Notes: generated by a model from the sequence alone, not told the origin. Shown: positions 30,079-39,002, counted from the first letter of the stretch. The stretch: DNA of 64,000 nucleotides from an uncultured bacterium (GCA_902801985.1 CADCKD010000001.1:62001-126000), one strand, 5' to 3'. Program-made: numbers and translations.

Positions 30079-30825
30079 ATGAGCCATTATGCAGTTTTAG
30101 TATTACATGAAGAAAACCAAAATATTGATACCCTTCTCGCACCTTATAATGAAAATTTGGAAGTAGAACCATATTTGAAATATAGGTATGATGAAGCTAT
30201 TAAAAAGGCAAAGGAAGAATATGGATATAGACATCGTAGCAATAAAGAACTTTTTAAAATTTTTGCTGATGAATACGGACTTATCGATATTAATGGCGAT
30301 TTGTATTCAACATATAATCCCAACTCTAAATGGGACTGGTATCAGATAGGTGGAAGATTTAGTAGTAGTTTACCACTTACCAATGAAGCATTGGAAAAAG
30401 AATATGTTAAATATGCCAATTATCCATTTACAGATATTGCTCCTATTAATTATGTAAATTGGAAATATAAACATTTAACAGAAGAAGAAAAGAACAAAAT
30501 CCGAAGATGGTGGGAAATTAATATTTATGATGCACCTCTCAAAGAAGGTGAAGAAAAAGATAAATACTTTTTCTATAATCCAAAGTATTATAAACGTAGG
30601 TATAGAGATGCTGAGACCGATATCAAAATTCAAGAAACAATTAAATTTTTTGCAGTAATAACACCAGATGGTAAATGGCATGCTCCATCTAACATGGGAT
30701 GGTGGGCTTGCACAGATGGAGAACCTGAAGATGAACTTAAATGGGATTTAGAGTTTTATGATAAATTTATTGAACCTAATCTTAATAGCGATTTAATTTG
30801 CACCGTGGTTGATTGTCATATTTAA
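30079..30825 (+). CDS. conserved phage protein (SHYAVLVLH type)
   Basis: 248 aa. M-S-H-Y-A-V-L-V, L-L-A-P-Y-N-E-N, Y-N-P-N-S-K-W-D-W-Y-Q-I-G-G-R and the closing M-G-W-W-A-C...T-V-V-D-C-H-I are signatures of a widespread but uncharacterised phage/plasmid family. Conserved Asp, His, Trp and Cys at the two ends suggest an enzyme, but no activity is known. RBS AAGGATTAAAGAGGAATAAAAT. Confidence 0.8.
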   Translation: MSHYAVLVLHEENQNIDTLLAPYNENLEVEPYLKYRYDEAIKKAKEEYGYRHRSNKELFKIFADEYGLIDINGDLYSTYNPNSKWDWYQIGGRFSSSLPLTNEALEKEYVKYANYPFTDIAPINYVNWKYKHLTEEEKNKIRRWWEINIYDAPLKEGEEKDKYFFYNPKYYKRRYRDAETDIKIQETIKFFAVITPDGKWHAPSNMGWWACTDGEPEDELKWDLEFYDKFIEPNLNSDLICTVVDCHI

Positions 30826-30839
30826 AAAGGATATAATAT

Positions 30840-31058
30840 ATGAATAAAGAATTAAAGGTATTATTATTAAAACAAGCCTGTGAAGATATTAAAGCAAATG
30901 CAGAAGATATTGTTGGAGGCACTAAATATGAAAAAAAATTCAGTATAGAAATAAATTTTAATGAAGATGAAGTACCAACTATTACAATAAATAAAGAATT
31001 TCCAATATCATATTCAAAAGAAATTGATAATTATATTATAGAAAAAGGATGGGATTAA
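30840..31058 (+). CDS. hypothetical protein
   Basis: 72 aa, helical start (L-L-L-K-Q-A-C-E-D-I-K-A-N), acidic strand-rich end. No recognised domain. RBS AAAAAGGATATAAT. An 18-codon frame (31059-31115) follows directly. Confidence 0.7.
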   Translation: MNKELKVLLLKQACEDIKANAEDIVGGTKYEKKFSIEINFNEDEVPTITINKEFPISYSKEIDNYIIEKGWD

Positions 31059-31128
31059 ATGAATAAGATATTTGATGAATTATTATCGATTACGGATGCA
31101 ATTTGTATTTCTTAAAAGGAGAATATTT

Positions 31129-31464
31129 ATGGATGAAATAATTAATAAGTTGTGTGAAAAATTTGGCGTAACAACAGAATATCTTGTCAACGAATTAGCA
31201 AGGCATAGTATAACAATGGACTGGATTGGAATAATCTTTTGGTGTGGATTATCAATTATTATTACTGTTCTCTTTATTACTTTTAAAAAAGATAAACTAG
31301 AAAATTTGTTTGGTCATAATACATTATGGACATTAGCTATCGTTATTTTAACTATAATTTATACTGTTACTTTAATAGTTGTATCATATTGTGTAATAGA
31401 TTTAATTAGTTGGTATATTTCGCCAATTGCAGCTGCTATAAAATATATCGGCAATTGTTTTTAA
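31129..31464 (+). CDS. membrane protein
   Basis: 111 aa. Start at 31129 after AAAAGGAGAATATTT (preferred to 31072, which has no site). A soluble helical head (F-G-V-T-T-E-Y-L-V-N-E-L, residues 10-25) precedes two membrane helices (about 30-52 and 63-88). The head resembles an HTH-like segment of small phage membrane proteins. Could be a holin-like or regulatory membrane protein; unproven. Confidence 0.73.
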   Translation: MDEIINKLCEKFGVTTEYLVNELARHSITMDWIGIIFWCGLSIIITVLFITFKKDKLENLFGHNTLWTLAIVILTIIYTVTLIVVSYCVIDLISWYISPIAAAIKYIGNCF

Positions 31465-31476
31465 AGGAGAAACTAT

Positions 31477-32310
31477 ATGAAATATCAAATTAGATGGGGT
31501 TGTCATGAAACCAACAGTTCATCAATGCACTCTCTTATTTTAACAAAGAAAAATAATAATATTCGTATGACGCAAGAAGAGATACGTAGCGAGTTTTATC
31601 TTGACGAGGAATGGTATAAAGAACGTCATAAAGATGATGAAAAAGAAGTTGTTGAGATTGACCCGTGGGAAAACGAATTTGGTCGTTCGCCGTTTAGCGT
31701 ACTCTCTTCTTTTAGAGATAAACTGTCTTATGCTATTGCTGAATATTGTGGAAATAATTATAGTCGTATCGAATCTTACATAAAATCTGAAAAAGTGTTT
31801 AACGAGATATTTAATCCACTTTTAATTAATCTTATTGGTTGTGATGAGATTGAATATGGAAAGAAAGACTATAGACATTTTGAGATTTATTCAGATGTTG
31901 GCGGTGAGTATTTGGATGAAGTTGAACAAGTACCATATGGAAATCTTGTTTATATTGAAAAAGAAAATAGAGATGATATATCTGATGACGAGTTAGTTGC
32001 TGGTATGTATAAAAATATGTCAAAGGATGGCAGACCGATTGAAGAAGCATGGTTTTATATTCCTGATTTTGGTTCTATCGACCATCAGTCATGGGGATTG
32101 CTTGAGGGATTTTTGAAATCAAACAACCTTACTTTAGAAGATTATCTTGTTAGGAAAGATGTTGTAGTAATTATTGATGGCGATGAATATTGTGAACTTG
32201 ACAATCTTATTAATTGCGGATTAATTGAAAAAGATTCAATTGTTTTAAGATATCCAAAGCATGGTTCTTATGATTGTTGTGAGGGAATTGAAGATGAAGA
32301 AACAAATTAG
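31477..32310 (+). CDS. ETNSSS-motif protein 1
   Basis: 277 aa, longest of four proteins sharing an N-terminal motif: Q-I-R-W-G-C-H-E-T-N-S-S-S-M-H-S-L-I-L. Three shorter copies lie at 32294, 33424 and 33736. The remainder is acidic and alpha/beta with Y-S-D-V-G-G-E-Y and V-V-I-I-D-G-D-E-Y-C-E. The motif sits at residues 4-22, right after the start. I recall similar openings in uncharacterised phage and bacterial proteins; no function is known. Confidence 0.8.
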   Translation: MKYQIRWGCHETNSSSMHSLILTKKNNNIRMTQEEIRSEFYLDEEWYKERHKDDEKEVVEIDPWENEFGRSPFSVLSSFRDKLSYAIAEYCGNNYSRIESYIKSEKVFNEIFNPLLINLIGCDEIEYGKKDYRHFEIYSDVGGEYLDEVEQVPYGNLVYIEKENRDDISDDELVAGMYKNMSKDGRPIEEAWFYIPDFGSIDHQSWGLLEGFLKSNNLTLEDYLVRKDVVVIIDGDEYCELDNLINCGLIEKDSIVLRYPKHGSYDCCEGIEDEETN

Positions 32311-32794
32311 ATTTATTTTATTTGAAACTAATTCATCAAGTGTGCATACATTACAAATATCAAATAATAATATGGCAGTTAGCGAATTAAATATTGAAGA
32401 TGATGGATATGTTCATGTAGTACTTGACCAGTATTATGGAAAAGACCCTATAGATTATGATACACAATTAGATAAATTAAAATATATTTGTACGTGGCTT
32501 TATATTTTTTATGGTTGTGATTTAGAAGAAATGTATGATAGTAGTGGATGGAATGATTTTATATATGAATTTACAAGATATATAAATGGAACAAATTATC
32601 AGAATCAGAAAAAATGTCTTGGAATTAAAGTTATTTTGACAGATAAAAGAGAAGCTTGGGAATTTTTAGACCATCAATCACAACCATATGGAGTTTGGGA
32701 TGATAGTAATTGTGTTGTTGATTTATGGAATTCAGAACAACTTGTTAATTTTATTTTTAATCCATATATATGGTTGCATACAGATTGTGATTAA
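32294..32794 (+). CDS. ETNSSS-motif protein 2
   Basis: 166 aa from MKKQIRFILFETNSSSVHTL. Start at 32294 chosen because the motif then begins the protein as in the paralogs; GAGGGAATTG lies upstream. The body is acidic and aromatic with no detectable similarity to protein 1 beyond the motif. Overlaps protein 1 by 17 nt. Confidence 0.78.
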   Translation: MKKQIRFILFETNSSSVHTLQISNNNMAVSELNIEDDGYVHVVLDQYYGKDPIDYDTQLDKLKYICTWLYIFYGCDLEEMYDSSGWNDFIYEFTRYINGTNYQNQKKCLGIKVILTDKREAWEFLDHQSQPYGVWDDSNCVVDLWNSEQLVNFIFNPYIWLHTDCD

Positions 32795-32808
32795 AAGTGA
32801 GGAATTAA

Positions 32809-33138
32809 ATGGATATTAATTTAACATCAGAACAGATTAATAATTTTTTAGAAGATGCATATGTAAATATTAATCTTGGAGATTACAGAATATTTTTAGA
32901 GTTAACTGGGAAAGAAAAAGATATTTGGTATTTTGAACTTATTAAATCAAAAAATGGGAAAACGATACAAGGGTATGCACATGATATAGATGAATTAAAA
33001 TTGTTAGAAGCAAAAAGACCAGAAGACCCATCATGGTATCATGATGACCCATTATGTCCTAATTGCAGAACTTATATGATTTATAAATTCGAACATTGTC
33101 CTAAATGCGGGCAAAAACTCGATTGGAGCGAAAAATGA
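32809..33138 (+). CDS. protein with C-terminal zinc ribbon
   Basis: 109 aa. An alpha/beta N-terminal part (residues 1-75) is followed by a zinc ribbon C-P-N-C-R...C-P-K-C-G-Q-K-L-D-W. The TGA overlaps the start of the GNAT gene. Zinc ribbons of this type often tether to nucleic acid or to enzymes; target unknown. Confidence 0.77.
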   Translation: MDINLTSEQINNFLEDAYVNINLGDYRIFLELTGKEKDIWYFELIKSKNGKTIQGYAHDIDELKLLEAKRPEDPSWYHDDPLCPNCRTYMIYKFEHCPKCGQKLDWSEK

Positions 33139-33440
33139 TAAAAATAAAAGAGAATGAATTATATCAAGAGCTTCATTTATATGATGGTGATATCAAGATT
33201 GGTGAAGCAGAAGTTGATATAAAAGGAAAAATGCTTTCACGATTATCTATATTTGAACCATATCAGAACAAAGGATACGGAACAAAAATAGTAAAGCAGC
33301 TAACAGAACAATATGGATTAGATTGTCTTTGGGTCAATGCTGATAACGAACGAGCAATTCATGTTTATGAAAAATGTGGATATAAAATACAAAAACCTAC
33401 TATGTACTTAATGGAGGTAATAAATGAAAGAACAGATTAG
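33135..33440 (+). CDS. GNAT-family N-acetyltransferase
   Basis: 101 aa, short but complete in the core. The acetyl-CoA-binding motif is Q-N-K-G-Y-G-T-K-I-V-K-Q-L, followed by W-V-N-A-D-N-E-R-A-I-H-V-Y-E-K-C-G-Y, the usual GNAT C-terminal segment. The ATG at 33135 overlaps the previous TGA, so the longer reading from 33105 is rejected. Substrate unknown; position between ETNSSS-motif genes makes those proteins possible substrates (inference). Confidence 0.82.
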   Translation: MIKIKENELYQELHLYDGDIKIGEAEVDIKGKMLSRLSIFEPYQNKGYGTKIVKQLTEQYGLDCLWVNADNERAIHVYEKCGYKIQKPTMYLMEVINERTD

Positions 33441-33729
33441 ATTAGGAGTTTGGGAAACAAATTCAAGTAGTGTGAATACTCTTATGATTATGTCGGCTGA
33501 AGAGTATAAAGATTTTATGGATAAATGGAATAGTAATGATTGGGTATGGGATAGATATGGTGGTGCTTGGGTTCATGTAGATGATAAAGAAGAGGATAGT
33601 GACGAATATAGGTATAGTCCAAATCCATGTGAAAACGAATGGAGCTATTTTGAAAAAGAAACGCAAACATATACGACAAAACATGGAGATGAAATTGTTG
33701 CTGTTTCTATTTATGGATATGATGGGTGA
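33424..33729 (+). CDS. ETNSSS-motif protein 3
   Basis: 101 aa, MKEQIRLGVWETNSSSVNTL, followed by I-M-S-A-E-E-Y-K-D-F-M-D-K-W. It is clearly paralogous over its whole length to the 33736-34023 protein (M-M-S-K-K-D-Y-E-E-F-M; then W-V-x-V-D, acidic patch, T-x-H-G-D-x-V-A-V-S). Overlaps the GNAT gene by 17 nt. Confidence 0.8.
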   Translation: MKEQIRLGVWETNSSSVNTLMIMSAEEYKDFMDKWNSNDWVWDRYGGAWVHVDDKEEDSDEYRYSPNPCENEWSYFEKETQTYTTKHGDEIVAVSIYGYDG

Positions 33730-33735
33730 TAAACA

Positions 33736-34023
33736 ATGAAGAAACAAATTAGAGCAAGTGTTTTTGAAACGAATAGCAGTATGTCTCATACTCTTCAGAT
33801 GATGAGTAAAAAAGATTATGAAGAGTTCATGCGTCATGAAGAGGATGACGATTGGGCTTGGAGTTTTTGGTATGAAAAATGGGTTCGTGTAGACTCCGAT
33901 GAATATGATGATGATTGTGATAGTTCGTATTTTGACGATGAAACTGATTACAATATTAAAGAGTTTACGACTGAACATGGTGATATTGTCGTGGCAATTA
34001 GTGGCGCAAGAGAAGATTATTGA
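33736..34023 (+). CDS. ETNSSS-motif protein 4
   Basis: 95 aa, MKKQIRASVFETNSSMSHTL. Full-length paralog of the preceding protein: the same order of motif, helix (Y-E-E-F-M-R), W-V-R-V-D-S-D-E and T-E-H-G-D-I-V-V-A-I-S. Here the third Ser of the motif is Met. The radical SAM gene follows 16 nt later. Confidence 0.8.
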   Translation: MKKQIRASVFETNSSMSHTLQMMSKKDYEEFMRHEEDDDWAWSFWYEKWVRVDSDEYDDDCDSSYFDDETDYNIKEFTTEHGDIVVAISGAREDY

Positions 34024-34039
34024 TTTATAAGGGGAAAAT

Positions 34040-34951
34040 ATGAAAAGACTTTATACGTATCAAAACGGAAATACCACAACTACAATCTATGATGATGGAA
34101 CAAAGACACATTTTACAATGGACGATGAATTTGAGTTTGAGTTCCCAGAATCGCACGATATCAGTATAAGTCAGTGTTGTGATAATGGATGTGAGTGGTG
34201 TTACTATGGATGCTCTCCTACTGGTAAACATGCACAGTTGTTAGGTTGGAGATTTTTTGGGTCTATGAGACCATATACGGAAATTGCAATTAATCTTCAA
34301 AGACCACTTCATCCAGACCTTGGGCGTTTTCTATTTTTGATGAATAGTCATCATATTATTTGTAATGTAACAATTAATCAGAATCATTTTATGGATGATG
34401 AAATAAGAAGACAACTTGATGTGTGGGTAAGACAGGGATTTGTTAAAGGTATTGGAATTTCTTTAACAGACCCTACGCAAGATGGATTTATTGATGAAGT
34501 TAAAAAATATTCCAATACCGTTATCCATGTTATTGCAGGAGTTACACCTTGGGAAGATATTCAGTATCTTATGGGACACGGTTTAAAACTCCTTATCCTT
34601 GGATACAAGAAAACTGGTAGGGGTAAAAAATACTACGATGGTCTGTTTATACCTATTATCACTCAGATGAAATATCTTGAAGGTGGTCTTGATGAGGTTA
34701 TTAATGGTTTTAAAGTTGTAAGTTTTGATAATCTTGCAATCGAACAGTTACATATCAGAGACAGACTTAGCGATAAGGAATGGGATATGTTTTATGGCGG
34801 CGATGATGGAACCGTAACATTTTTTATTGACCTTGTTAAAGGCGTGTTTGCTAGAAACAGTTTGTCCCAAATTACATATCCTATTGGGGACAAGACCATT
34901 GATGAGATGTTTGAGATTATTAAGGAAGAAATTAAGAAAGGAAGTGATTAA
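34040..34951 (+). CDS. radical SAM protein
   Basis: 303 aa. The cluster-binding motif C47-x3-C51-x2-C54 (C-D-N-G-C-E-W-C) is intact, with extra Cys at 46 and 58. Downstream elements fit a TIM-barrel radical SAM enzyme of the phage type: E-I-A-I-N-L-Q-R-P-L-H-P-D-L, N-V-T-I-N-Q-N-H-F, V-I-H-V-I-A-G-V and L-K-L-L-I-L-G-Y-K. Substrate unknown. It follows the ETNSSS-motif genes and directly precedes the cysteine desulfurase (stop and TTG start adjoin), suggesting a shared task or cluster supply. Confidence 0.82.
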   Translation: MKRLYTYQNGNTTTTIYDDGTKTHFTMDDEFEFEFPESHDISISQCCDNGCEWCYYGCSPTGKHAQLLGWRFFGSMRPYTEIAINLQRPLHPDLGRFLFLMNSHHIICNVTINQNHFMDDEIRRQLDVWVRQGFVKGIGISLTDPTQDGFIDEVKKYSNTVIHVIAGVTPWEDIQYLMGHGLKLLILGYKKTGRGKKYYDGLFIPIITQMKYLEGGLDEVINGFKVVSFDNLAIEQLHIRDRLSDKEWDMFYGGDDGTVTFFIDLVKGVFARNSLSQITYPIGDKTIDEMFEIIKEEIKKGSD

Positions 34952-36118
34952 TTGATTTCTTATTTTGACTGTGCGGCTACTACTAAGCCAACAGAACAAG
35001 TTATAAAAGATATAGAAACAGGAATGAGGGATTATTGGTATAATCCCTCTTCCACCTCTGAAGAATCTAGAAAAGTAAAACTACAAATTGAACATGCAAG
35101 AAGACAAGTTGCCGATTTTATCAATTGTAAACCAGAAGAAATAATTTTTACATCAGGGGCAACCGAAAGTAATAATCTTGTTATGAGAAGTAATTGGGAT
35201 ATTGTAATGTGTTCTGCTATTGACCATCCTTCTATTTATAGAACCATGGCTTGGTCATCTTTTAATCTTGGAAATTATTATGTACCTGTATCTTCTGGAG
35301 GACAGATTAATTTAGATAAGCTTGAAGCAGTATTAAAGTATATTGAGATTAATTATGTTCATGATGACCCAAGACTTATGTGTGTTTCATATGTTAATAA
35401 TGAAATTGGTTCTACTGAAAACATTTATGAGATTTCAAAATTGATTCATCACTATGAAGGACGCTTATTTGTAGATGCTACACAGGCAATTGAATATAGG
35501 GATATAGATGTTCAAAGTATGGGTATTGATATGTTATCTGCAAGTTTTCATAAATTTGGTGGAGTTAGAGGTTGTGGTTTTTTATATGTAAAAGAAGGAA
35601 TTAAATTAGAGCCACTACTTACGGGTGGACATCAAGAAAATAATCTTCGTGCAGGAACTGAACCAAGTTATTTAATTACTGCAATGGGAAATCGTCTTGA
35701 AGAAATGCAGAAGACAAAAGCTCTTAGACTTAAAGTAATTGGTGATATTAGTTGGTCAATTAAAAAGAAACTAGGTCTTATTGATGGTAATAAGATAATT
35801 GAGGGGATTAAACAAAATGGTGAATATTGTTCTCCCCATATTATTAGTCTTACTATTCCTAATATTCCTGCTCAAGAATTAATTACTCTTATGGATTTGG
35901 ATGGAGTTATTGTATCTGCTGGTAGTGCTTGTTCCTCTGGAGAAAATGTTCCAAGTAGAGTCTTAAAAGCAATTGGACTTACTGATGATGAAGCTCGTTC
36001 TACTATTAGAATAAGTTTTGATGAGTTTACTACAGAAAAAGATGTTGAAAATTTAATTAATTCATTAACTAAGAATGTTCAAATTTTAAAGGAGCTTCAT
36101 ATGGATGATGAAAAATAA
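34952..36118 (+). CDS. cysteine desulfurase (IscS/NifS family)
   Basis: 388 aa, full length. PLP-binding K201 in S-F-H-K-F-G-G, H92 that stacks on the cofactor, D175 in F-V-D-A-T-Q-A, and the sulfur-carrying C327 in S-A-G-S-A-C-S-S-G are all present, as are T-S-G-A-T-E-S-N-N and H-Q-E-N-N-L-R-A-G-T-E. It moves sulfur from cysteine to a scaffold, tRNA-modifying enzyme or DNA phosphorothioation complex. No IscU, ThiI or DndCDE gene is in the window. TTG start, AAGAAAGGAAGTG RBS. Feeding the neighbouring radical SAM cluster is the simplest idea. Confidence 0.92.
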   Translation: MISYFDCAATTKPTEQVIKDIETGMRDYWYNPSSTSEESRKVKLQIEHARRQVADFINCKPEEIIFTSGATESNNLVMRSNWDIVMCSAIDHPSIYRTMAWSSFNLGNYYVPVSSGGQINLDKLEAVLKYIEINYVHDDPRLMCVSYVNNEIGSTENIYEISKLIHHYEGRLFVDATQAIEYRDIDVQSMGIDMLSASFHKFGGVRGCGFLYVKEGIKLEPLLTGGHQENNLRAGTEPSYLITAMGNRLEEMQKTKALRLKVIGDISWSIKKKLGLIDGNKIIEGIKQNGEYCSPHIISLTIPNIPAQELITLMDLDGVIVSAGSACSSGENVPSRVLKAIGLTDDEARSTIRISFDEFTTEKDVENLINSLTKNVQILKELHMDDEK

Positions 36119-36131
36119 AGGATGGTGATTT

Positions 36132-38792
36132 ATGTCAGAGTTTGGATTACGCATTAATAATTTTGCAGCTGGGTCAATCATGGAAAAAAATATAGGAGTG
36201 CGTGATAGATATGATATTACAGAAGCTATGTTGATTAATAGTCTTTTTAAAGACTATATGGTATCACATGGTTTAGATATTTATAAAGGAGAATCCACCA
36301 GAGATATTATCTGTATCACTTTTAAATATGGCAGTCGAACATATGAAGAAGAAGTAGCTCATTTAAATAAAAGAATAAAAGTTTATGAAAAAGATAAAAA
36401 ATTATCTGAAGAACAAAAACAACAAAAAATAGATTTTTTAAATGCGTTAAAAGAAAAAGCTACTGAAAATAAAGACAAATATATTAGATATAATAAAGAC
36501 CAGCTTAGAATTCTTTATTATACACAAGGAGTTGACATTTTTTATAATGTTTATAGTAAAAGAGGTAAAGTAATTGACACTCAAAAAATACATTACAAAA
36601 TGCTCTATCGTTCAACTGGTAAAGCAAAAGTTGGCTCTTGTATGTTCATTCGTGAAGAATTGTATGATGTTGCAAGAGATTATTTATATATGGGAATTAA
36701 ACTTCCTGAGAGGAATGCGCCTATTGTGGAGATTGGTGCTTATTCTTCACTTGTCGCTTCATCGATTATTGGTAAAGTTAAAATCAACCCGAAAGATATT
36801 TTAATATTAAAAGATGTAGATTCTTTTTTTGAAACTAACGTTATCAGTATTGAAACTGATAAAAAGAAACGTTGTCATGCAATTAAAAAAGAAAAATATA
36901 AACTTAAAAATACTCTATTTGATGGACAGGCTTTGATTGACCATAGTCTGTTTCCTGCGTGGGGAAATGGTTATATTCTTTTAAGACAACATATGTTTAA
37001 AGCAGCAGCTTTTGACTGTTATCTCCAACAGTGGTTTAAAGATTATTATGGAGATAAATATGAAAATGCAGTAATTAAAGATATGTGGGGGAACGAACAT
37101 AAAGTTACAGATATTAAAATGGTAACCACAGATAATGCTATTAAATGGATTAAATTTGATGGTATTACATATGATTATTGGTGCGAACGAGTAAAGCGAG
37201 ATAATAATAATTATTTTGGAATTGTTAAAACTGCTCATCCAAGTAAACTTGGAGATGTTCAATTTCAATCTTATCAAATGGTAAATGCATTAAATATAGA
37301 TACGATTGAAGGAGTAGTACAATGTACTAAAGATTATATCTATCAATTAAAAAATGATATAAATGTATTTCTTGATTACTTAAAAAGAAATTCTAATTTT
37401 TCAAATGATTTTGAGGTACTAATTGCTTTAGTGGAACAAGACTTAGATTTTGAACAATGTTCATATTTTAAAGAAAGACGAAATAGAATTATTCAAAGTT
37501 ATATAGCTAATGCTAAGACAGGAAGAATAATTAACAATGGAGACAATCTTACAATTGTAGGTTCTCCTTATGCAATGTTATTATATATGGTTGGAGAAGA
37601 CCCTGAAACAGACCCAACATTTAATTTTGAAAATGGATGTATACAATGTTATACAAAAAGATTTGAAGATGGAGAATATTTAGCAGAATTTAGAAGCCCA
37701 TTTAATTCTTGTAATAATCTTGGATATTTACATAATCATTATGATTATAGATTAGATAAATATTTTAATATTGGAAGAAATTGTATTGCTGTCAATATGG
37801 TGCACACAGATTTTCAAGATAAAAATAATGGTAGTGATATGGATAGTGACTCAATTTATACAACAAATCAAAAAGACATTGTTGCTCATGCTAAATACTG
37901 TGTTGAACATTATCCTACTATTGTAAATAATATTCCAAAAGAAAAGAATAATTATTCGAGTTCATTAAAAGATTTTGCGAAAATTGATAATAAACTTGCT
38001 GCTTCTCAAATGTCTATTGGCAGTTCCAGTAATTTGGCTCAAATTGCTCTCTCATATTCATATACTTTTTCAAATCAAAAATATAAAGATTATGTTTGTA
38101 TATTATCTGTTCTGGCTCAGTGTGCGATAGATAATGCTAAGAGAACTTTTAACATAAATATTAATGAGGAAATAGATAGAATTCAACGAGATATGGATAT
38201 AGGAATAAATGGATATCCAATGTTTTGGAAAGCGATTAAGAAAAAAAATGATAAACGTAATGGTGTAAAAATATCTGAGTTAACAGATAAACAGATTCAA
38301 CGTAGAAACGCAATGTATAATTCTGAAATTGCTTGTCCAATGAATTCATTATTTAATATGAATCTTAATCCTAGAAGTAATTTACGTACAGAAACATATC
38401 CTATGGATAAATTTTTTAAAAAATTTGAATTAGATGTTGGTATACGAAGAAGCAAAAAAGTAGAAAAATTAATTGAAAAATATTCGTTACGAGTATTAAA
38501 TTATAATTTTGCAAATGAAATTGATGATGATGAAAATGAAGAAGATTTTTTATTGCTTCGTTCTGATTTTGATAATCTTATAAAAGATATACGAGAAATT
38601 GCATTTACTAAAAACTATTTAGGATTAATGAGTTATTTAATTGATAGAAGTTTTGTTATTACACCAAATATGAAATCTAATACATCAAATAAAAAAAATA
38701 ATTTAGATAAGAATAAATCTTTGTTATTAAAAACATTATATCAGTTAAATTCAAAACAATTATTAAAATGCTTTTCAAATAATATAAAATAA
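36132..38792 (+). CDS. single-chain DPBB RNA polymerase (YonO/QDE-1-like)
   Basis: 886 aa. Two double-psi beta-barrel signatures are seen. The first is F-D-G-Q-A-L-I (263-269) followed by L-L-R-Q-H-M-F-K-A-A-A-F, with K290 in the conserved lysine position. The second is F-R-S-P-F-N-S-C-N-N-L-G-Y (520-532) and then N-G-S-D-M-D-S-D-S-I-Y-T, where D569, D571 and D573 match the catalytic D-x-D-G-D of cellular beta' subunits, YonO of phage SPbeta, crAss-like phage polymerases and eukaryotic RdRPs (G-S-D-L-D-G-D). Gly is replaced by Ser here. Length fits a one-subunit enzyme. A terminator follows. Probable role: transcription of late phage genes; substrate specificity is unproven. Confidence 0.8.
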   Translation: MSEFGLRINNFAAGSIMEKNIGVRDRYDITEAMLINSLFKDYMVSHGLDIYKGESTRDIICITFKYGSRTYEEEVAHLNKRIKVYEKDKKLSEEQKQQKIDFLNALKEKATENKDKYIRYNKDQLRILYYTQGVDIFYNVYSKRGKVIDTQKIHYKMLYRSTGKAKVGSCMFIREELYDVARDYLYMGIKLPERNAPIVEIGAYSSLVASSIIGKVKINPKDILILKDVDSFFETNVISIETDKKKRCHAIKKEKYKLKNTLFDGQALIDHSLFPAWGNGYILLRQHMFKAAAFDCYLQQWFKDYYGDKYENAVIKDMWGNEHKVTDIKMVTTDNAIKWIKFDGITYDYWCERVKRDNNNYFGIVKTAHPSKLGDVQFQSYQMVNALNIDTIEGVVQCTKDYIYQLKNDINVFLDYLKRNSNFSNDFEVLIALVEQDLDFEQCSYFKERRNRIIQSYIANAKTGRIINNGDNLTIVGSPYAMLLYMVGEDPETDPTFNFENGCIQCYTKRFEDGEYLAEFRSPFNSCNNLGYLHNHYDYRLDKYFNIGRNCIAVNMVHTDFQDKNNGSDMDSDSIYTTNQKDIVAHAKYCVEHYPTIVNNIPKEKNNYSSSLKDFAKIDNKLAASQMSIGSSSNLAQIALSYSYTFSNQKYKDYVCILSVLAQCAIDNAKRTFNININEEIDRIQRDMDIGINGYPMFWKAIKKKNDKRNGVKISELTDKQIQRRNAMYNSEIACPMNSLFNMNLNPRSNLRTETYPMDKFFKKFELDVGIRRSKKVEKLIEKYSLRVLNYNFANEIDDDENEEDFLLLRSDFDNLIKDIREIAFTKNYLGLMSYLIDRSFVITPNMKSNTSNKKNNLDKNKSLLLKTLYQLNSKQLLKCFSNNIK

Positions 38793-38832
38793 TAAATTCA
38801 TGTAACACCGAATTTTTTTTGATATAAAAAAA

Positions 38833-38863
38833 CCTATATAAAATAAAGATATTTTAATATAGG
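38833..38863 (+). terminator. terminator after the RNA polymerase gene
   Basis: CCTATATAAAATA pairs with TATTTTA-ATATAGG (13 bp with one bulge) around an AAGA loop, preceded by A-rich and followed by T-rich sequence (GTATTTTG). Could act in both directions. Confidence 0.6.
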
Positions 38864-38877
38864 GTATTTTGTAAGTA

Positions 38878-38907
38878 TTGAGAGGTAAATATTATATATA
38901 TTATAAT
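38878..38907 (+). promoter_or_regulatory. promoter for the HU gene
   Basis: TTGAGA (38878-38883), about 18 nt, TATAAT (38902-38907), inside a very A/T-rich 100-nt leader. It would start a separate transcript for the HU-like gene. Confidence 0.55.
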
Positions 38908-39002
38908 ATATACTAATATAAATTACAATATAATAATAATTAATTATTTTATATATAAATAATTAATTATAGGATTAAAAAGATTAAAGGAGAAAAAAGA
39001 TT

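Noticed and set aside
31059-31115. 18-codon frame MNKIFDELLSITDAICIS
   Set aside because: It has an acceptable site upstream but is too short to support; possibly the remnant of a decayed gene.
34952-36118. DndA of a DNA phosphorothioation system
   Set aside because: The enzyme family fits, but no DndB-E-like genes lie in the window, so only a general cysteine desulfurase call is supported.
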